Assembly (NCBI GenBank): GCA_964420125.1
Contig: CAYQQQ010000001.1
Span: 1 to 64,000 of the forward strand
Reading direction: 5' to 3'
DNA from: CAYQQQ01 sp964420125
GTDB taxonomy: Bacteria > Actinomycetota > Acidimicrobiia > Acidimicrobiales > Microtrichaceae
DNA length: 64,000 nt
The position numbers and the translations under genes were made by a program. Below, one piece after another: positions 43,652-52,329 of the stretch. The notes under the pieces are model-generated. The model saw only the letters and a program-made list of their open reading frames with translations. It did no database searches and had not been told where the DNA came from. Position 1 is the first letter of the stretch, and each line of letters starts with the position of its first letter.

Positions 43652-44134
43652 ATGCGCGCTCACCGTGACGACGCCTCCTGGGGCGACACCCCCGCCGAAC
43701 GGCCGCGGGTGCTGCTCGAGTGCCCTGCGGGCTCGTCGCCGCTGCTGATCGCCGATGCCATCGAGCGCCAGGGCTACGCGGTGAAGGTGTGCGAGGGTCC
43801 CAGCCGCCGCCATCCCTGCGATCTGGTCGAGGCCGGCGCCTGCGCGCTGGTCGATGGCGCCGACGTGGTGGTCAACCTCCTCAACGGACCCGACCCCGAA
43901 GCCCGCGAGGTCATCGACCACCTCACCAGGCTTCGACGACCGCCCGAGGTCGTCACCGAGCTCACCCAGCCGGAGATCGACCGTCTCACCGCGACCGGCG
44001 AGTGGTCCTTCGAGCGCGACCGGGTGGAGGTGGTGGCCAGCCCGCTCACCGCCGACGCGCTGCTCGACGCCATCGACGCCGCGATCTCCCGCGCCTCCCG
44101 GGGCACCCCCGTCCGCATCGACGCGCGCCTCTGA
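43652..44134 (+). CDS. Hypothetical protein with receiver-like fold
   Basis: 160 residues, not recognised. The middle alternates hydrophobic strands and helices (RVLLECPAGSSPLLIADAIE, YAVKVCEGP, ACALVDGADVVVNLL, HPCDLVEAG), which resembles a receiver or other Rossmann-like fold without the phospho-acceptor Asp pattern. Two Cys lie at VLLECPAG and RRHPCDL. It has AAAGGGGA before the ATG and sits 46 nt upstream of the redox-complex operon on the same strand, separated from it by a leaderless-type promoter. It could sense something for that operon, but this is speculation. Confidence 0.7.
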   Translation: MRAHRDDASWGDTPAERPRVLLECPAGSSPLLIADAIERQGYAVKVCEGPSRRHPCDLVEAGACALVDGADVVVNLLNGPDPEAREVIDHLTRLRRPPEVVTELTQPEIDRLTATGEWSFERDRVEVVASPLTADALLDAIDAAISRASRGTPVRIDARL

Positions 44135-44167
44135 CCGATCCGCGACCACCCACCGGGACGGCTCCTG

Positions 44168-44173
44168 TAGCTT
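44168..44173 (+). promoter_or_regulatory. TAGCTT -10 element of the molybdenum-enzyme operon
   Basis: TAGCTT ends 7 nt before the GTG at 44181, matching the leaderless pattern; no ribosome binding site is present. Confidence 0.45.
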
Positions 44174-44180
44174 CGAGAAG

Positions 44181-45242
44181 GTGCAGTCGCGCGGACTCGG
44201 GTTGGACCGACGGGGGGTCGCCTGGGGACTGCTCGGCGTGGCGGTGCTGCTGGCGCTCACCTTCGTGGGCAGCGACGGCCTCCTGTGGTTCGACGCCGCG
44301 CTCGTGGGCTACCTGTACGGGCTCGGCTTCGCCGTGTTCGGCATCCTCTACCGCTACACCGTGTGGCTGCGCCGGCCCCCGACGGCAGTGCTCAACCGTC
44401 GCGGCTGGGACGCCTTCCGACAGGGAGGCGCGGGGAGCCTGGCGAGCCTCCCCGCGCTGGTGGTGGGCAACCTGCTCGCCCAGCGCTTCATCGCGCGACG
44501 CTCACGTCCCCGCTGGGTCGCCCACCAGCTGGTGTTCTGGGGCTGCATCCTGGCCGGCATCGTCACGGTCCCGCTCACCATGGGCATCCTGCACTTCCAG
44601 AGCGTCGGCCAGGACGCCGAGGAGTACCAGGTGTTCGTGTCCCGCGTGGGCACGGTCCGCTTCGACGCCGGCAGCATCCTCGGTTGGCTGGTGTTCCACG
44701 CGCTCGACGTGGCGGCGGTGCTGGTGCTGGCAGGGGTGTTCGTCTTCCTCCGTCGCCGCCTGAACGACCCCGGTGCGCTGGCCGTGGAGCGCAGCGGGGA
44801 CTTCCTGGCACTGGCCGGGCTCTTCGCCGTGTCGGTCACCGGGCTCTTCCTCACGGTGTCGAGCATGTGGTTGGAGGGGCGCTTCTACTCCGCGCTCAAC
44901 AGCCTGCACGCCATGACCGTGATCCTCGGGCTGATGTACATCCCCTTCGGCAAGCTCTTCCACATCTTCCAGCGCCCCGCCAACCTGGGCGTCGCCTACT
45001 ACAAGCGCGCCAACGCCGAGGGTCCGCAGGCCACGTGCCGGCGCTGCGGGGAGGCCTACGCGGGCGCCCAGCAGGTCGCGGACCTCGAGAAGGTGCTGGG
45101 CAGGCTCGGCTTCGACTACGGGTTGGACTCCGAATCGGTCACCGCCGGCTCCGAGGACGACAGCTACCAGCAGACCTGCCCCCGGTGCCGGCGCACGCAG
45201 GTGGCGCTGGCCCAGTCGGTGCGGGTCGGAGGCTTCGGCTGA
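44181..45242 (+). CDS. Cytochrome-b-like membrane protein with C-terminal zinc ribbon
   Basis: 353 residues with six or seven membrane helices and conserved His residues positioned like haem ligands in NarI/HdrE/DsrM-type cytochromes b (WVAHQLVFWG, LVFHALDVAAVL, LNSLHAMTVI, GKLFHIFQRP). The last 90 residues are soluble and hold two CxxC pairs, CRRCGEAY and CPRCRRT, forming a zinc ribbon or cluster site. It would take electrons from quinol and pass them to the soluble iron-sulfur subunits. Databases may call it a transporter, which the His pattern argues against. GTG start with TAGCTT 7 nt upstream; stop and next ATG share one base (TGATG). Confidence 0.7.
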   Translation: MQSRGLGLDRRGVAWGLLGVAVLLALTFVGSDGLLWFDAALVGYLYGLGFAVFGILYRYTVWLRRPPTAVLNRRGWDAFRQGGAGSLASLPALVVGNLLAQRFIARRSRPRWVAHQLVFWGCILAGIVTVPLTMGILHFQSVGQDAEEYQVFVSRVGTVRFDAGSILGWLVFHALDVAAVLVLAGVFVFLRRRLNDPGALAVERSGDFLALAGLFAVSVTGLFLTVSSMWLEGRFYSALNSLHAMTVILGLMYIPFGKLFHIFQRPANLGVAYYKRANAEGPQATCRRCGEAYAGAQQVADLEKVLGRLGFDYGLDSESVTAGSEDDSYQQTCPRCRRTQVALAQSVRVGGFG

Positions 45243-47473
45243 TGGCCCGACTGCCGGCGTCCGCCGAGGAGCTCATCGCCCGCTACGGGCCGCATCTCAA
45301 CGAGGTGCCGCCCGGCGGCTGGGGCGCCGCCGGGGAGCCGGACCGCCTGGTCGAGACCCACTGCTGCTTCTGCGGCCAGCAGTGCGGCATCAAGTTGAAG
45401 GTGCGCGACGACGAGGTGGTGGGCTTCGAGCCCTGGTACGAGTTCCCCTTCAACCAGGGCAAGCTCTGCCCCAAGGGGGTGAAGCGCTACCTGCAGGGCA
45501 ACCACCCCGACCGGTTGCTGCACCCTCTCGAGCGCGACCCCGAGGCCCCCGGCGGGTTCCGGCAGGTGAGCTGGGACCACGCCCTCGACCGGGTGGTGCG
45601 GGAGATCCGCCGCATCCAGCACGAGCACGGCCCGGACGCCGTGGCGATGCTGTCGGGGGTCTCCCTCACCAACGAGAAGAGCTATCTGATCGGCAAGTTC
45701 GCCCGCCTGGCGCTCGGCACCGCCAACCTCGACTACAACGGGCGGTTCTGCATGGTCTCCGCCGGCGCGGGGAACAAGAAGGCCCTCGGGGTGGATCGGG
45801 CACCGAACCCGTGGAGCGACATCCCCCTGGCAGACGTGGTGTGGGTGGCGGGGTCCAACGTCGCGGAGACCTTCCCCATCACCACCGGGTACATCTGGCG
45901 GGCCAGGGACCGCGGTGCGCGCCTCATCGTGCAGGACCCTCGGGTGGTGCCCCTGGCACGCACCGCGGACCTCTTCCTGCCGGTGCGACCGGGTACCGAT
46001 TCCGCCCTGTTCGGCGCGGTGCTGCACGAGCTGATCCGCAACGACTGGCTCGACCATGACTTCATCGACGCCCACACCGTCGGCTTCGAGGAGGCCGCCG
46101 CTGCGGTGGCCGACATGACGCCGGCGTGGGCGGCCGGCATCACCGGCGTCCCGGCGACGCGGATCTCCGAGGCCGCCGAGTGGTGGGGCACCTCCGCCAC
46201 CGGAATGCTCCTGCACGCCCGCGGCATCGAGCAGCAGTCCAAGGGCGTCGACAACGTGCTGTCGGCCATCAACCTCGGCCTCGCCACCGGCAAGTACGGC
46301 AAGCCGGGCTGCGGGGTGTCCACCATCACGGGGCAGGGCAACGGCCAGGGAGGCCGGGAGCACGGGCACAAGTGCGACCAGCTCCCCGGCAACCGCGACA
46401 TCACCAACCCGGAGCACCGGGAGTACATCGCCAGCGTGTGGGGCTGCGAGGAGTCGGAGATCCCGGGCAAGGGCATCGCCGCCGAGGAGATCATCGAGGC
46501 GATCCACGACGGGACCATCAAGGGCCTGCTCTCCATCTGCTTCAACCCCCTCGTGTCCGCCCCCGACGCCAACTTCACCAAGGAGGCGCTCGAGCGCCTC
46601 GAGCACTTCGCGGTGATCGACTTCTTCCTCTCGGAGTCCGCCCAGCACGCGGACGTCGTGCTGCCGGGATCGTTGCACGAGGAGGACGAGGGCACCTCCA
46701 CCAGCGGCGAGGGTCGCATCATCAAGATCAACGCCGCCGTCCCCCCGCCCGGCGAGGCCCGACGTGACTGGGAGATCCTCGTCGAGCTCGCTCAGCGACT
46801 CGATCGGGGCCAGTACTTCCGCTACGACTCCACCGAGGAGGTCTTCGAGGAGCTGCGGATCGCCTCCAAGGGCGGGACCGCCGACTACTTCGGCGCCACC
46901 TGGCAGCGCGTGGAGGACGAGATGGGCCTGTTCTGGCCCGTGCCCGAGGTCGGCCACTCGGGCACGCCGCGCCTGTTCGAGGGCGGGCGGTTCTTCCATC
47001 CCGACGGCAAGGCGCGCTTCCACGGCGTGAGCTACCGGCCCCCCGCCGAGGTCGTCGACGACGACTACCCGGTGTGGCTCACCACCGGACGGGTGGTGAG
47101 CCAGTACCTCTCGGGCACCCAGACCCGACGCATCGGCGCGCTGGTGCACCAGTACCCCGAGCCGCTCTGCGAGATGCACCCCCGCCTCGCCGAGGAGCTC
47201 GGCGTCGCCGAGGGGGACCTGGTGCGGGTCAGCAGCCGACGGGGCGAGATCACCCTGCCGGCGAAGGTCGTGTCGACCATCCGACCCGACACCGTGTTCA
47301 TCCCCTACCACTGGCCGGGAGCGCAGGCCGCCAACCAGCTGACCAACCGCGCCCTCGACCCCACCTCCCGCATGCCGGAGTTCAAGGTGGCCGCGGTCAG
47401 GCTGGAGCGCGTGGCCGGACGGCGGCCGACGACCGACGACCGTGACCTCGACCTGCACGAAGGGGCGCCGTGA
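45242..47473 (+). CDS. Molybdopterin oxidoreductase, NasA/NapA-like catalytic subunit
   Basis: 743 residues of the bis-MGD DMSO-reductase superfamily. The N-terminal 4Fe-4S site is CCFCGQQCGIKL with KLCPKGVK (CxxCxxxC plus fourth Cys) from about residue 40, and the Mo ligand is predicted to be the Cys in NGRFCMVSAGAG near residue 170, as in nitrate reductases and formate dehydrogenases. LHARGIEQQSKG, GQGNGQGGREHGH and the C-terminal MopB domain (WLTTGRVVSQY to RVSSRRG) follow. There is no Tat signal, so it works in the cytoplasm. Nitrate is the most likely substrate by similarity to assimilatory enzymes, but formate or another oxyanion is possible. It overlaps neighbours on both sides. Confidence 0.82.
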   Translation: MARLPASAEELIARYGPHLNEVPPGGWGAAGEPDRLVETHCCFCGQQCGIKLKVRDDEVVGFEPWYEFPFNQGKLCPKGVKRYLQGNHPDRLLHPLERDPEAPGGFRQVSWDHALDRVVREIRRIQHEHGPDAVAMLSGVSLTNEKSYLIGKFARLALGTANLDYNGRFCMVSAGAGNKKALGVDRAPNPWSDIPLADVVWVAGSNVAETFPITTGYIWRARDRGARLIVQDPRVVPLARTADLFLPVRPGTDSALFGAVLHELIRNDWLDHDFIDAHTVGFEEAAAAVADMTPAWAAGITGVPATRISEAAEWWGTSATGMLLHARGIEQQSKGVDNVLSAINLGLATGKYGKPGCGVSTITGQGNGQGGREHGHKCDQLPGNRDITNPEHREYIASVWGCEESEIPGKGIAAEEIIEAIHDGTIKGLLSICFNPLVSAPDANFTKEALERLEHFAVIDFFLSESAQHADVVLPGSLHEEDEGTSTSGEGRIIKINAAVPPPGEARRDWEILVELAQRLDRGQYFRYDSTEEVFEELRIASKGGTADYFGATWQRVEDEMGLFWPVPEVGHSGTPRLFEGGRFFHPDGKARFHGVSYRPPAEVVDDDYPVWLTTGRVVSQYLSGTQTRRIGALVHQYPEPLCEMHPRLAEELGVAEGDLVRVSSRRGEITLPAKVVSTIRPDTVFIPYHWPGAQAANQLTNRALDPTSRMPEFKVAAVRLERVAGRRPTTDDRDLDLHEGAP

Positions 47474-48090
47474 GCTACCTGCCCGGCGACGACCCCATCT
47501 TCGTGATCGACCAGAGCCGCTGCATCGGCTGCGAGGCCTGCGTCCAGTCCTGCATGGAGTGCGGCACCCACCGGGGGCACTCGCTCATCCACCTGGAGCG
47601 CATCGAGCGGGCGGTCACCACCCAGAGCGCACCCATGGTGTGCATGCACTGCGAGGAGCCGACCTGCGCCCAGGTCTGCCCGGCGGACGCCATCAAGCAG
47701 AACGAGCGCGGAGTGGTGCAGTCCGCGCTGAAGCCCCGCTGCATCGGGTGCTCCAACTGCGTGCTCGCCTGCCCCTTCGGGGTGCCCCGCTACCTGGCCG
47801 AGCTGGACCAGATGATGAAGTGCGACATGTGCATCGACCGCAGCGCCGAGGGCCTGAAGCCGATGTGCGCCTCGGTGTGCCCCAGCGATGCCCTGTGGTA
47901 CGGCACCCGGGAGGAGTTCGAGGGCACCCGCCGGGGCGAGCTGATCCGGGAGTTCCGCTTCGGACGCCAGGACGTGCGGACGCTCGTGTTCACCGTCGTC
48001 GACGATCTGCAGGACGGCCCGCTCGACGCGCTGGGCGCACCGCAGCGCAGCTGGCTGGACGACCCCTTCGACCTGGAGGAGGCGCCGTGA
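47470..48090 (+). CDS. Four-cluster 4Fe-4S ferredoxin subunit (NarH/DmsB type)
   Basis: 206-residue electron-transfer subunit with four groups of Cys for 4Fe-4S clusters: CIGCEACVQSC (about residues 18-28), CMHCEEPTCAQVCP (58-71), CIGCSNCVLACP (89-100) and CDMCIDRSAEG with CASVCPSD (118-140). This is the arrangement of DmsB/NrfC/HybA-like subunits that connect a molybdenum catalytic subunit with a membrane quinol-binding partner. GTG start overlaps the catalytic subunit stop by 4 nt; its own stop overlaps the Rieske start by 4 nt. Cytoplasmic, no signal peptide. Confidence 0.88.
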   Translation: MSYLPGDDPIFVIDQSRCIGCEACVQSCMECGTHRGHSLIHLERIERAVTTQSAPMVCMHCEEPTCAQVCPADAIKQNERGVVQSALKPRCIGCSNCVLACPFGVPRYLAELDQMMKCDMCIDRSAEGLKPMCASVCPSDALWYGTREEFEGTRRGELIREFRFGRQDVRTLVFTVVDDLQDGPLDALGAPQRSWLDDPFDLEEAP

Positions 48091-48614
48091 CCCCCGACCG
48101 AGCCGATCACGACCGCACTGCTGCGCCGCCCGAGGCCGAGCCGGTGTGGCAGCGCGACTTCCCGTACTCCGCCGCCGGGGAGGACGACGTCACCCGGCGC
48201 GAGTTCGCCCGCTACCTGGCGCTCGGATCCGGGGCGATGGCCGCCGGCACGGTCGGGTTGGCCGTGTGGACGCAGCTCCGTCGGATCAACACCGGGTCCC
48301 CGCAGCCGGTCGTTAGCCTTGACGAGGTGGCCGTCGGCGAGACCTACCTCTTCGGGTACCCGGACGCCGAGGACCCGGCGATCCTGCTCCGGTTGTCCGA
48401 GGACGAGGTGGTCGGCTTCTCCCAGAAGTGCACGCACCTCGGCTGCGTCGTCTACTACGAGGCGGAGGAGCAGCGCTGGCACTGCCCCTGCCACGAGGGC
48501 AACTTCGACGCCCGCACCGGAGCGGTGCTCTCGGGCCCTCCCCCGCGCCCGCTCGGGCGCATCGAGCTGGAGGTGCGCGGCGACACGATCTGGGCGCTGG
48601 GAGCCGAGCCATGA
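48087..48614 (+). CDS. Tat-type Rieske 2Fe-2S protein
   Basis: 175 residues. An N-terminal Tat-like signal with TRREFARYLALGSGAMAAG anchors it in the membrane with the cluster domain outside or on the membrane surface. The 2Fe-2S ligands are in CTHLGCVV and CPCHEGNF, about residues 114-136, and the disulfide-forming Cys typical of quinol-oxidising Rieske proteins is included in these motifs. It resembles the Rieske subunit of arsenite oxidase or bc complexes. Its presence in an operon with a cytoplasmic molybdenum enzyme is unusual. GTG start, 4-nt overlaps at both ends. Confidence 0.85.
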   Translation: MTPDRADHDRTAAPPEAEPVWQRDFPYSAAGEDDVTRREFARYLALGSGAMAAGTVGLAVWTQLRRINTGSPQPVVSLDEVAVGETYLFGYPDAEDPAILLRLSEDEVVGFSQKCTHLGCVVYYEAEEQRWHCPCHEGNFDARTGAVLSGPPPRPLGRIELEVRGDTIWALGAEP

Positions 48615-48817
48615 GCGATCAGGACCTGCGGGGCCGCCGCACCGCCGCGGCGGTGCCCGTCTACCTGATCATCCTGGTGGGGTTGCAGGTCTTCCTGATC
48701 ACGGTGTCGGTCGAGGCGTTCCTCACCGACGCCGCCGGCCTGGCGTGGGCCACCGCCGCGGTGTCCGTCACCCTGGCGGTGTTCGGCGCGGTCTTCCTGA
48801 GGTACCTGAACGAATGA
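48611..48817 (+). CDS. Small membrane protein of the redox operon
   Basis: 68 residues with two hydrophobic helices (VPVYLIILVGLQVFLITV and WATAAVSVTLAVFGAVFL). Not recognised. It overlaps the Rieske stop (ATGA) and the anion-channel start (ATGA), so it is certainly part of the same translated unit. Small two-helix proteins often serve as assembly or anchor subunits of respiratory complexes, which is inferred here from position. Confidence 0.78.
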   Translation: MSDQDLRGRRTAAAVPVYLIILVGLQVFLITVSVEAFLTDAAGLAWATAAVSVTLAVFGAVFLRYLNE

Positions 48818-49863
48818 CCGCCACCACGCCGGCTGCCCCGGCCACCGACGCCCCCGGCCCGATCGCCACCCTCTTCCCCGGCTACTTCGCGCTGGTCATG
48901 GCCACGGGCATCGTGGCCGTCGCCTCCCAGCAGCAGGGCCTGGACCTCGTCGCCGACGCCCTCTTCGTCGTGGGGTGCGCCGGGTTCGTGGTCCTGCTCG
49001 TGCTCTACCTGGCCCGCCTGCTGCGCTACACGCAGCGCTTCGTCGACGACCTCACCCACCACGCCACCGCCTTCGCCTTCCTCACCGTCGTCGCCGGCGC
49101 CAACGTGCTGGGCAGCGCCGCCGGACTCATCCACGGCTGGTGGGCGATGTCGTGGGCCCTGTGGAGCTTCGCCCTGGTGGCGTGGGTGGCGCTGATCTAC
49201 ACGGCGCTGTCGGGCGTCATCCTGCGCGAGCCGAAGGCCGACCTCGGCCACGGGATCAACGGCACGTGGTTCCTGCTGGTGGTGGGCACCCAGTCGATCG
49301 CCGTGCTGGGCGCGCTGCTGCTCAAGCGCTCCGGGCCCCACCAGGTGCTGGAGCTGGTGTGCCTGTGCGCGTTCACCCTGGGGATCGTGCTGTACCTGAT
49401 CGTGATGACCCTGGTGTTCCTGCGCTGGACGTTCCAGCCGGTGGATCCCTCCGACATGCAGCCGCCGTCGTGGATCGCCATGGGTGCGGTGGCCATCACC
49501 TGCCTGGCGGGATCCAACCTGCTGGGGGCGGCGTCCGACGCTCCGGCCGTCGCCGCCATGGCGCCGTTCGTGGAGGGGATGGTGGTCCTCGCCTGGGCGA
49601 CCGCCACCTTCTGGATCCCGCTCATGGTGGTGATCGGGGTGTGGCGGCACCTCGTGCACCGCGTGCCCCTCGTGTACCACCCGTCCCTGTGGGCCATGGT
49701 GTTCCCCCTCGGCATGTACAGCGCGTGCACCGACCGCATGGCGGCCGTCACCGGGTTCACCGACGTGGTGCTGGTGGCCGAGGTGGCCCTGGGCGTGGCG
49801 CTGGTGGCCTGGACCGCCACCTTCGTCGGTCTCCTGCTGTCCTGGCGCCCCCGGCGCGGCTGA
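48814..49863 (+). CDS. TDT/SLAC1-family anion transporter
   Basis: 349 residues with about ten hydrophobic helices. The opening LFPGYFALVMATGIVAVAS matches the tellurite-resistance/dicarboxylate transporter (TDT) family, which includes TehA, the fungal sulfite exporter Ssu1 and plant SLAC1 anion channels that conduct nitrate and chloride. HPSLWAMVFPLGMYSACTDRMA near the C-terminus is also typical. As the last gene of an operon with a NasA-like enzyme, it probably moves that enzyme's substrate or product (nitrate/nitrite, or sulfite). The start lies within the stop codon of the small membrane protein. Confidence 0.82.
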   Translation: MTATTPAAPATDAPGPIATLFPGYFALVMATGIVAVASQQQGLDLVADALFVVGCAGFVVLLVLYLARLLRYTQRFVDDLTHHATAFAFLTVVAGANVLGSAAGLIHGWWAMSWALWSFALVAWVALIYTALSGVILREPKADLGHGINGTWFLLVVGTQSIAVLGALLLKRSGPHQVLELVCLCAFTLGIVLYLIVMTLVFLRWTFQPVDPSDMQPPSWIAMGAVAITCLAGSNLLGAASDAPAVAAMAPFVEGMVVLAWATATFWIPLMVVIGVWRHLVHRVPLVYHPSLWAMVFPLGMYSACTDRMAAVTGFTDVVLVAEVALGVALVAWTATFVGLLLSWRPRRG

Positions 49864-49914
49864 ACCCCGCGAGCGGACCCGCCCTCCGATGTTGTGCGAC
49901 GCCTCCACGGCTTG

Positions 49915-49933
49915 TTAGGGTTGCCTACTACAT
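49915..49933 (+). promoter_or_regulatory. Iron-box-like sequence upstream of the methyltransferase
   Basis: The first 13 nt, TTAGGGTTGCCTA, match the left side of the DtxR/IdeR box (TTAGGTTAGCCTA) at 11 positions, but the right half is poor. The overall 19-mer match is 12 of 19, so this is a weak candidate. Confidence 0.25.
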
Positions 49934-49986
49934 AGTCCCAGGGGTACTTGCCTTCCTGGGCCACCCGAGCAGGCACGGAGAGTCCC

Positions 49987-50820
49987 ATGACGCACGCCAC
50001 CGCAGCGCCCACGCCGATCGACGACACGCTCCCGGCGGCGGCCGTGCCCGTCGATCGGGTCCCGGGGCACTGGCTGCTCGCCCGGCTGGGCAAGCGCGTG
50101 CTGCGCCCGGGAGGGGTGGAGCTCACCCGCCAGCTGCTGAGCTCCCTGGCCATCGGCGAGCAGGACGACGTGGTGGAGCTCGCACCGGGGCTCGGGGCCA
50201 CCACCTCCCTGGTGCTGGGGCGCAACCCACGCAGCTACCGAGGAGTGGACCGGGATCCCGTGTCGACTGCGCGGGTGGCGACCATGCTGCACGGTCCCTC
50301 ACAAAGGGTCCTCCACGGCACCGCCGCCGACACCGGCCTGCACGATGCCAGCGCGGACGTGGTGTTCGGCGAGGCCTACCTCACCATGCAGCCGGCGTCG
50401 CAGAAGCAGCGCATCCTCACGGAGCTCGCCCGGGTGAGCCGACCCGGCGCCCGCCTCGGCCTCCACGAGATCGCCTTCGCTCCCGCCGGCATCGACGAGC
50501 CGACCGCACGCCGGGTCGCTGGCGAGCTCACGCGGAGCATCAAGGTCAACGTGAGTCCGTTGACGATCGAGGGGTGGTGCGAGCTCCTCGAGGCCTCCGG
50601 GTTCGAGGTGCACCAGCGCTTCGTGGCGCCCCTGGCCCTGCTCGAACCACGTCGTCTCCTCGCCGACGAGGGCTACCTCGGCACGGCCCGCTTCGTGGGC
50701 AACACCCTCCGCGACCGGGACGCCCGCGCCCGGGTGCTGGCCATGCGCCGTTCGATGCGAGCCAACGCGGCGCACCTCCAGGCCTGCGCCATCACCGCGA
50801 CGCGCGTCGCAGGTAGCTGA
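49987..50820 (+). CDS. Class I SAM-dependent methyltransferase
   Basis: 277 residues. The SAM-binding motif I is VVELAPGLGATTSLVLG near residue 60, followed by an acidic residue in RGVDRDP and motif-II-like DVVFGEAYL. Methyltransferase folds of this kind modify small molecules or lipids; the C-terminal TIEGWCELLEASGFEV supports a small-molecule type. Substrate is unknown. It has its own intergenic region of 123 nt after the redox operon and is followed by a secreted hypothetical gene after 3 nt. Confidence 0.8.
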   Translation: MTHATAAPTPIDDTLPAAAVPVDRVPGHWLLARLGKRVLRPGGVELTRQLLSSLAIGEQDDVVELAPGLGATTSLVLGRNPRSYRGVDRDPVSTARVATMLHGPSQRVLHGTAADTGLHDASADVVFGEAYLTMQPASQKQRILTELARVSRPGARLGLHEIAFAPAGIDEPTARRVAGELTRSIKVNVSPLTIEGWCELLEASGFEVHQRFVAPLALLEPRRLLADEGYLGTARFVGNTLRDRDARARVLAMRRSMRANAAHLQACAITATRVAGS

Positions 50821-50823
50821 GCC

Positions 50824-51603
50824 ATGCGACGTGGACTCGCCGTGATCGGTGTGGTGGCGATCGTCGCTGCGGTGGCCATCGCCTGGGTCGCCTGGCCGCG
50901 TGGCACCACGCCGGTCGACGACCAGGCGGCGCGTGCTGCGCTCCGAGAGGAGCTGGCCGACGCCCCCGCGCCGGCAGCCACCGAACCGGGCACGCTGGAG
51001 CCCGGTGCCTACCCCTACCGCGCCGAGGGGGACGAGACGGTCCGTCTGGGAGCCCTCCCGGAGCAGCACCGGGTGCTCCCACCCGAGCTGACGGGCCTCG
51101 TCGCGCCCGCCGGGGACGGCTGCTTCCAGCTGTCCCTCGATCGCTTCCAGGAGCACACCGAGTCCACGACGCTGTGCACCGACGGCGAAGGGGTTCGTCT
51201 GGCGGAGCACCGCAAGACCCAGAGCGTCGGCGCCCTCAGCCCCGAGATGGTGATGCGCTGCGAGCCCGACGTCCTCGTGTCCCCGGATGCCCAGCGCGTC
51301 GAGCTGCAGTGCCACCTCGAGGTGAGCGGAGGCCCGATGGGCATCACGGTGGACCTGCCGGCGACCGCCACCCGAGGTGAGCCCGAGGAGGTGCGCGTCG
51401 GCGACGGCACCGTCCAGGCCGTGCCGGTGCTCCTGGAGCTCGTGGCCTCGGGATCGGTGGAGGGGACCTGGTCGGAGCACCTGTGGCTGGAGGCCACCAC
51501 CCACCTCCCGGTTCGCATCGAGCGTGCGCTCGACCTGCGTGGCCCGGTCAGCTTCCGGGAGGACTCCACCCTCGTCCTGGAGTCGCTGCGGCCCCAACGC
51601 TGA
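50824..51603 (+). CDS. Membrane-anchored or secreted hypothetical protein
   Basis: 259 residues, not recognised. The N-terminus (RRGLAVIGVVAIVAAVAIAWVAW) is a signal anchor, followed by a soluble extracellular part with several Cys (GDGCFQL, STTLCTD, MRCEPD, LQCHLEV) that could form two disulfides. Beta-strand-rich sequence such as VPVLLELVASGSVEGTWSEHLWLE suggests a sandwich domain. It starts 3 nt after the methyltransferase stop and probably shares its transcript. It converges on the SufR-like regulator gene. Confidence 0.7.
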   Translation: MRRGLAVIGVVAIVAAVAIAWVAWPRGTTPVDDQAARAALREELADAPAPAATEPGTLEPGAYPYRAEGDETVRLGALPEQHRVLPPELTGLVAPAGDGCFQLSLDRFQEHTESTTLCTDGEGVRLAEHRKTQSVGALSPEMVMRCEPDVLVSPDAQRVELQCHLEVSGGPMGITVDLPATATRGEPEEVRVGDGTVQAVPVLLELVASGSVEGTWSEHLWLEATTHLPVRIERALDLRGPVSFREDSTLVLESLRPQR

Positions 51604-51635
51604 TGCCCGTGGTGCTCACGGCCGCGGCGGGGTCG

Positions 51636-52313
51636 TCACGACCGGGGCTCGGTGCCGTCGTGGCAGCGGAGGCGGCAGCCGGCGACGCGGGGATCCGACG
51701 GGACCAACTCGTCGACCACCGCAGAGGAGCCCTCGGCGAGGCCCTGGGCGTAGCCCAGGTGGAACCGACAGACGGGCTCGGGGACCTCGGAGGCCGCGGC
51801 GACGAAGGGGCAGCGGGTGAGCACGACCTCGACGGTGCCGTCGACCAACTCGCGACGCTCCGGAGCGAACCCCTCTCGCACCATGCCCTCCACCAGACGA
51901 TCGACGGGATCCTCGCGGACCTCGGCCGGCCGAGCCGGCTCCGGCGCCTCGACGAAGCGCCGGCCGACGCGGCGGCCCACCTCCTCGGGAGCATCCCCGC
52001 TGCGCACCATCTCGCCCAACCACACCGCCAAGCGCTCGTAGGGCCCCGTCACCCCCCATCGCGAACCGACACCCGGGGCGAGCGAGTAGAGCATCCTCGG
52101 GCGGCCCCGGCCTGCCGCACGGGCCCGCTGGCGCTGCACCAGCGCCGCGTCGACCAGCTTGACGAGGTGCTGGCGCACGGCGTTGTGGTGCAGACCGGTG
52201 GCCTCGGCCAGCTCGGCCACGGCCAGGGGCGCTGCGGCCGAGGCCAGCAGCGAGAAGATCTCGTGGCGCGTGGGATCGCCGAGCGCCCGAGCCTGCTGCT
52301 GCAGCTGCGACAC
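51636..52313 (-). CDS. SufR/COG2345-like winged-helix regulator with cysteine cluster
   Basis: 225 residues. The N-terminal winged helix (ALGDPTRHEIFSLLASA, VAELAEATGLHHNAVRQHLVKLV) is ArsR/COG2345-like. The C-terminal part holds four Cys in TRCPFVAAA, VCRFHLGY and GCRLRC, the arrangement of SufR-type sensors that bind a 4Fe-4S cluster and respond to Fe-S status, oxygen or NO. It lies 16 nt downstream of the DUF2249 gene on the same strand, and likely controls the divergent 52841-52884 promoter region. GTG start at 52313. Confidence 0.75.
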   Translation of the reverse strand: MSQLQQQARALGDPTRHEIFSLLASAAAPLAVAELAEATGLHHNAVRQHLVKLVDAALVQRQRARAAGRGRPRMLYSLAPGVGSRWGVTGPYERLAVWLGEMVRSGDAPEEVGRRVGRRFVEAPEPARPAEVREDPVDRLVEGMVREGFAPERRELVDGTVEVVLTRCPFVAAASEVPEPVCRFHLGYAQGLAEGSSAVVDELVPSDPRVAGCRLRCHDGTEPRS

Positions 52314-52329
52314 CGACGGCCCCGACGAG

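Noticed and set aside
44181..45242. Transporter assignment for the first gene of the redox operon
   Set aside because: Conserved His in the helices, the zinc ribbon and the operon context fit a cytochrome-b-like subunit better.
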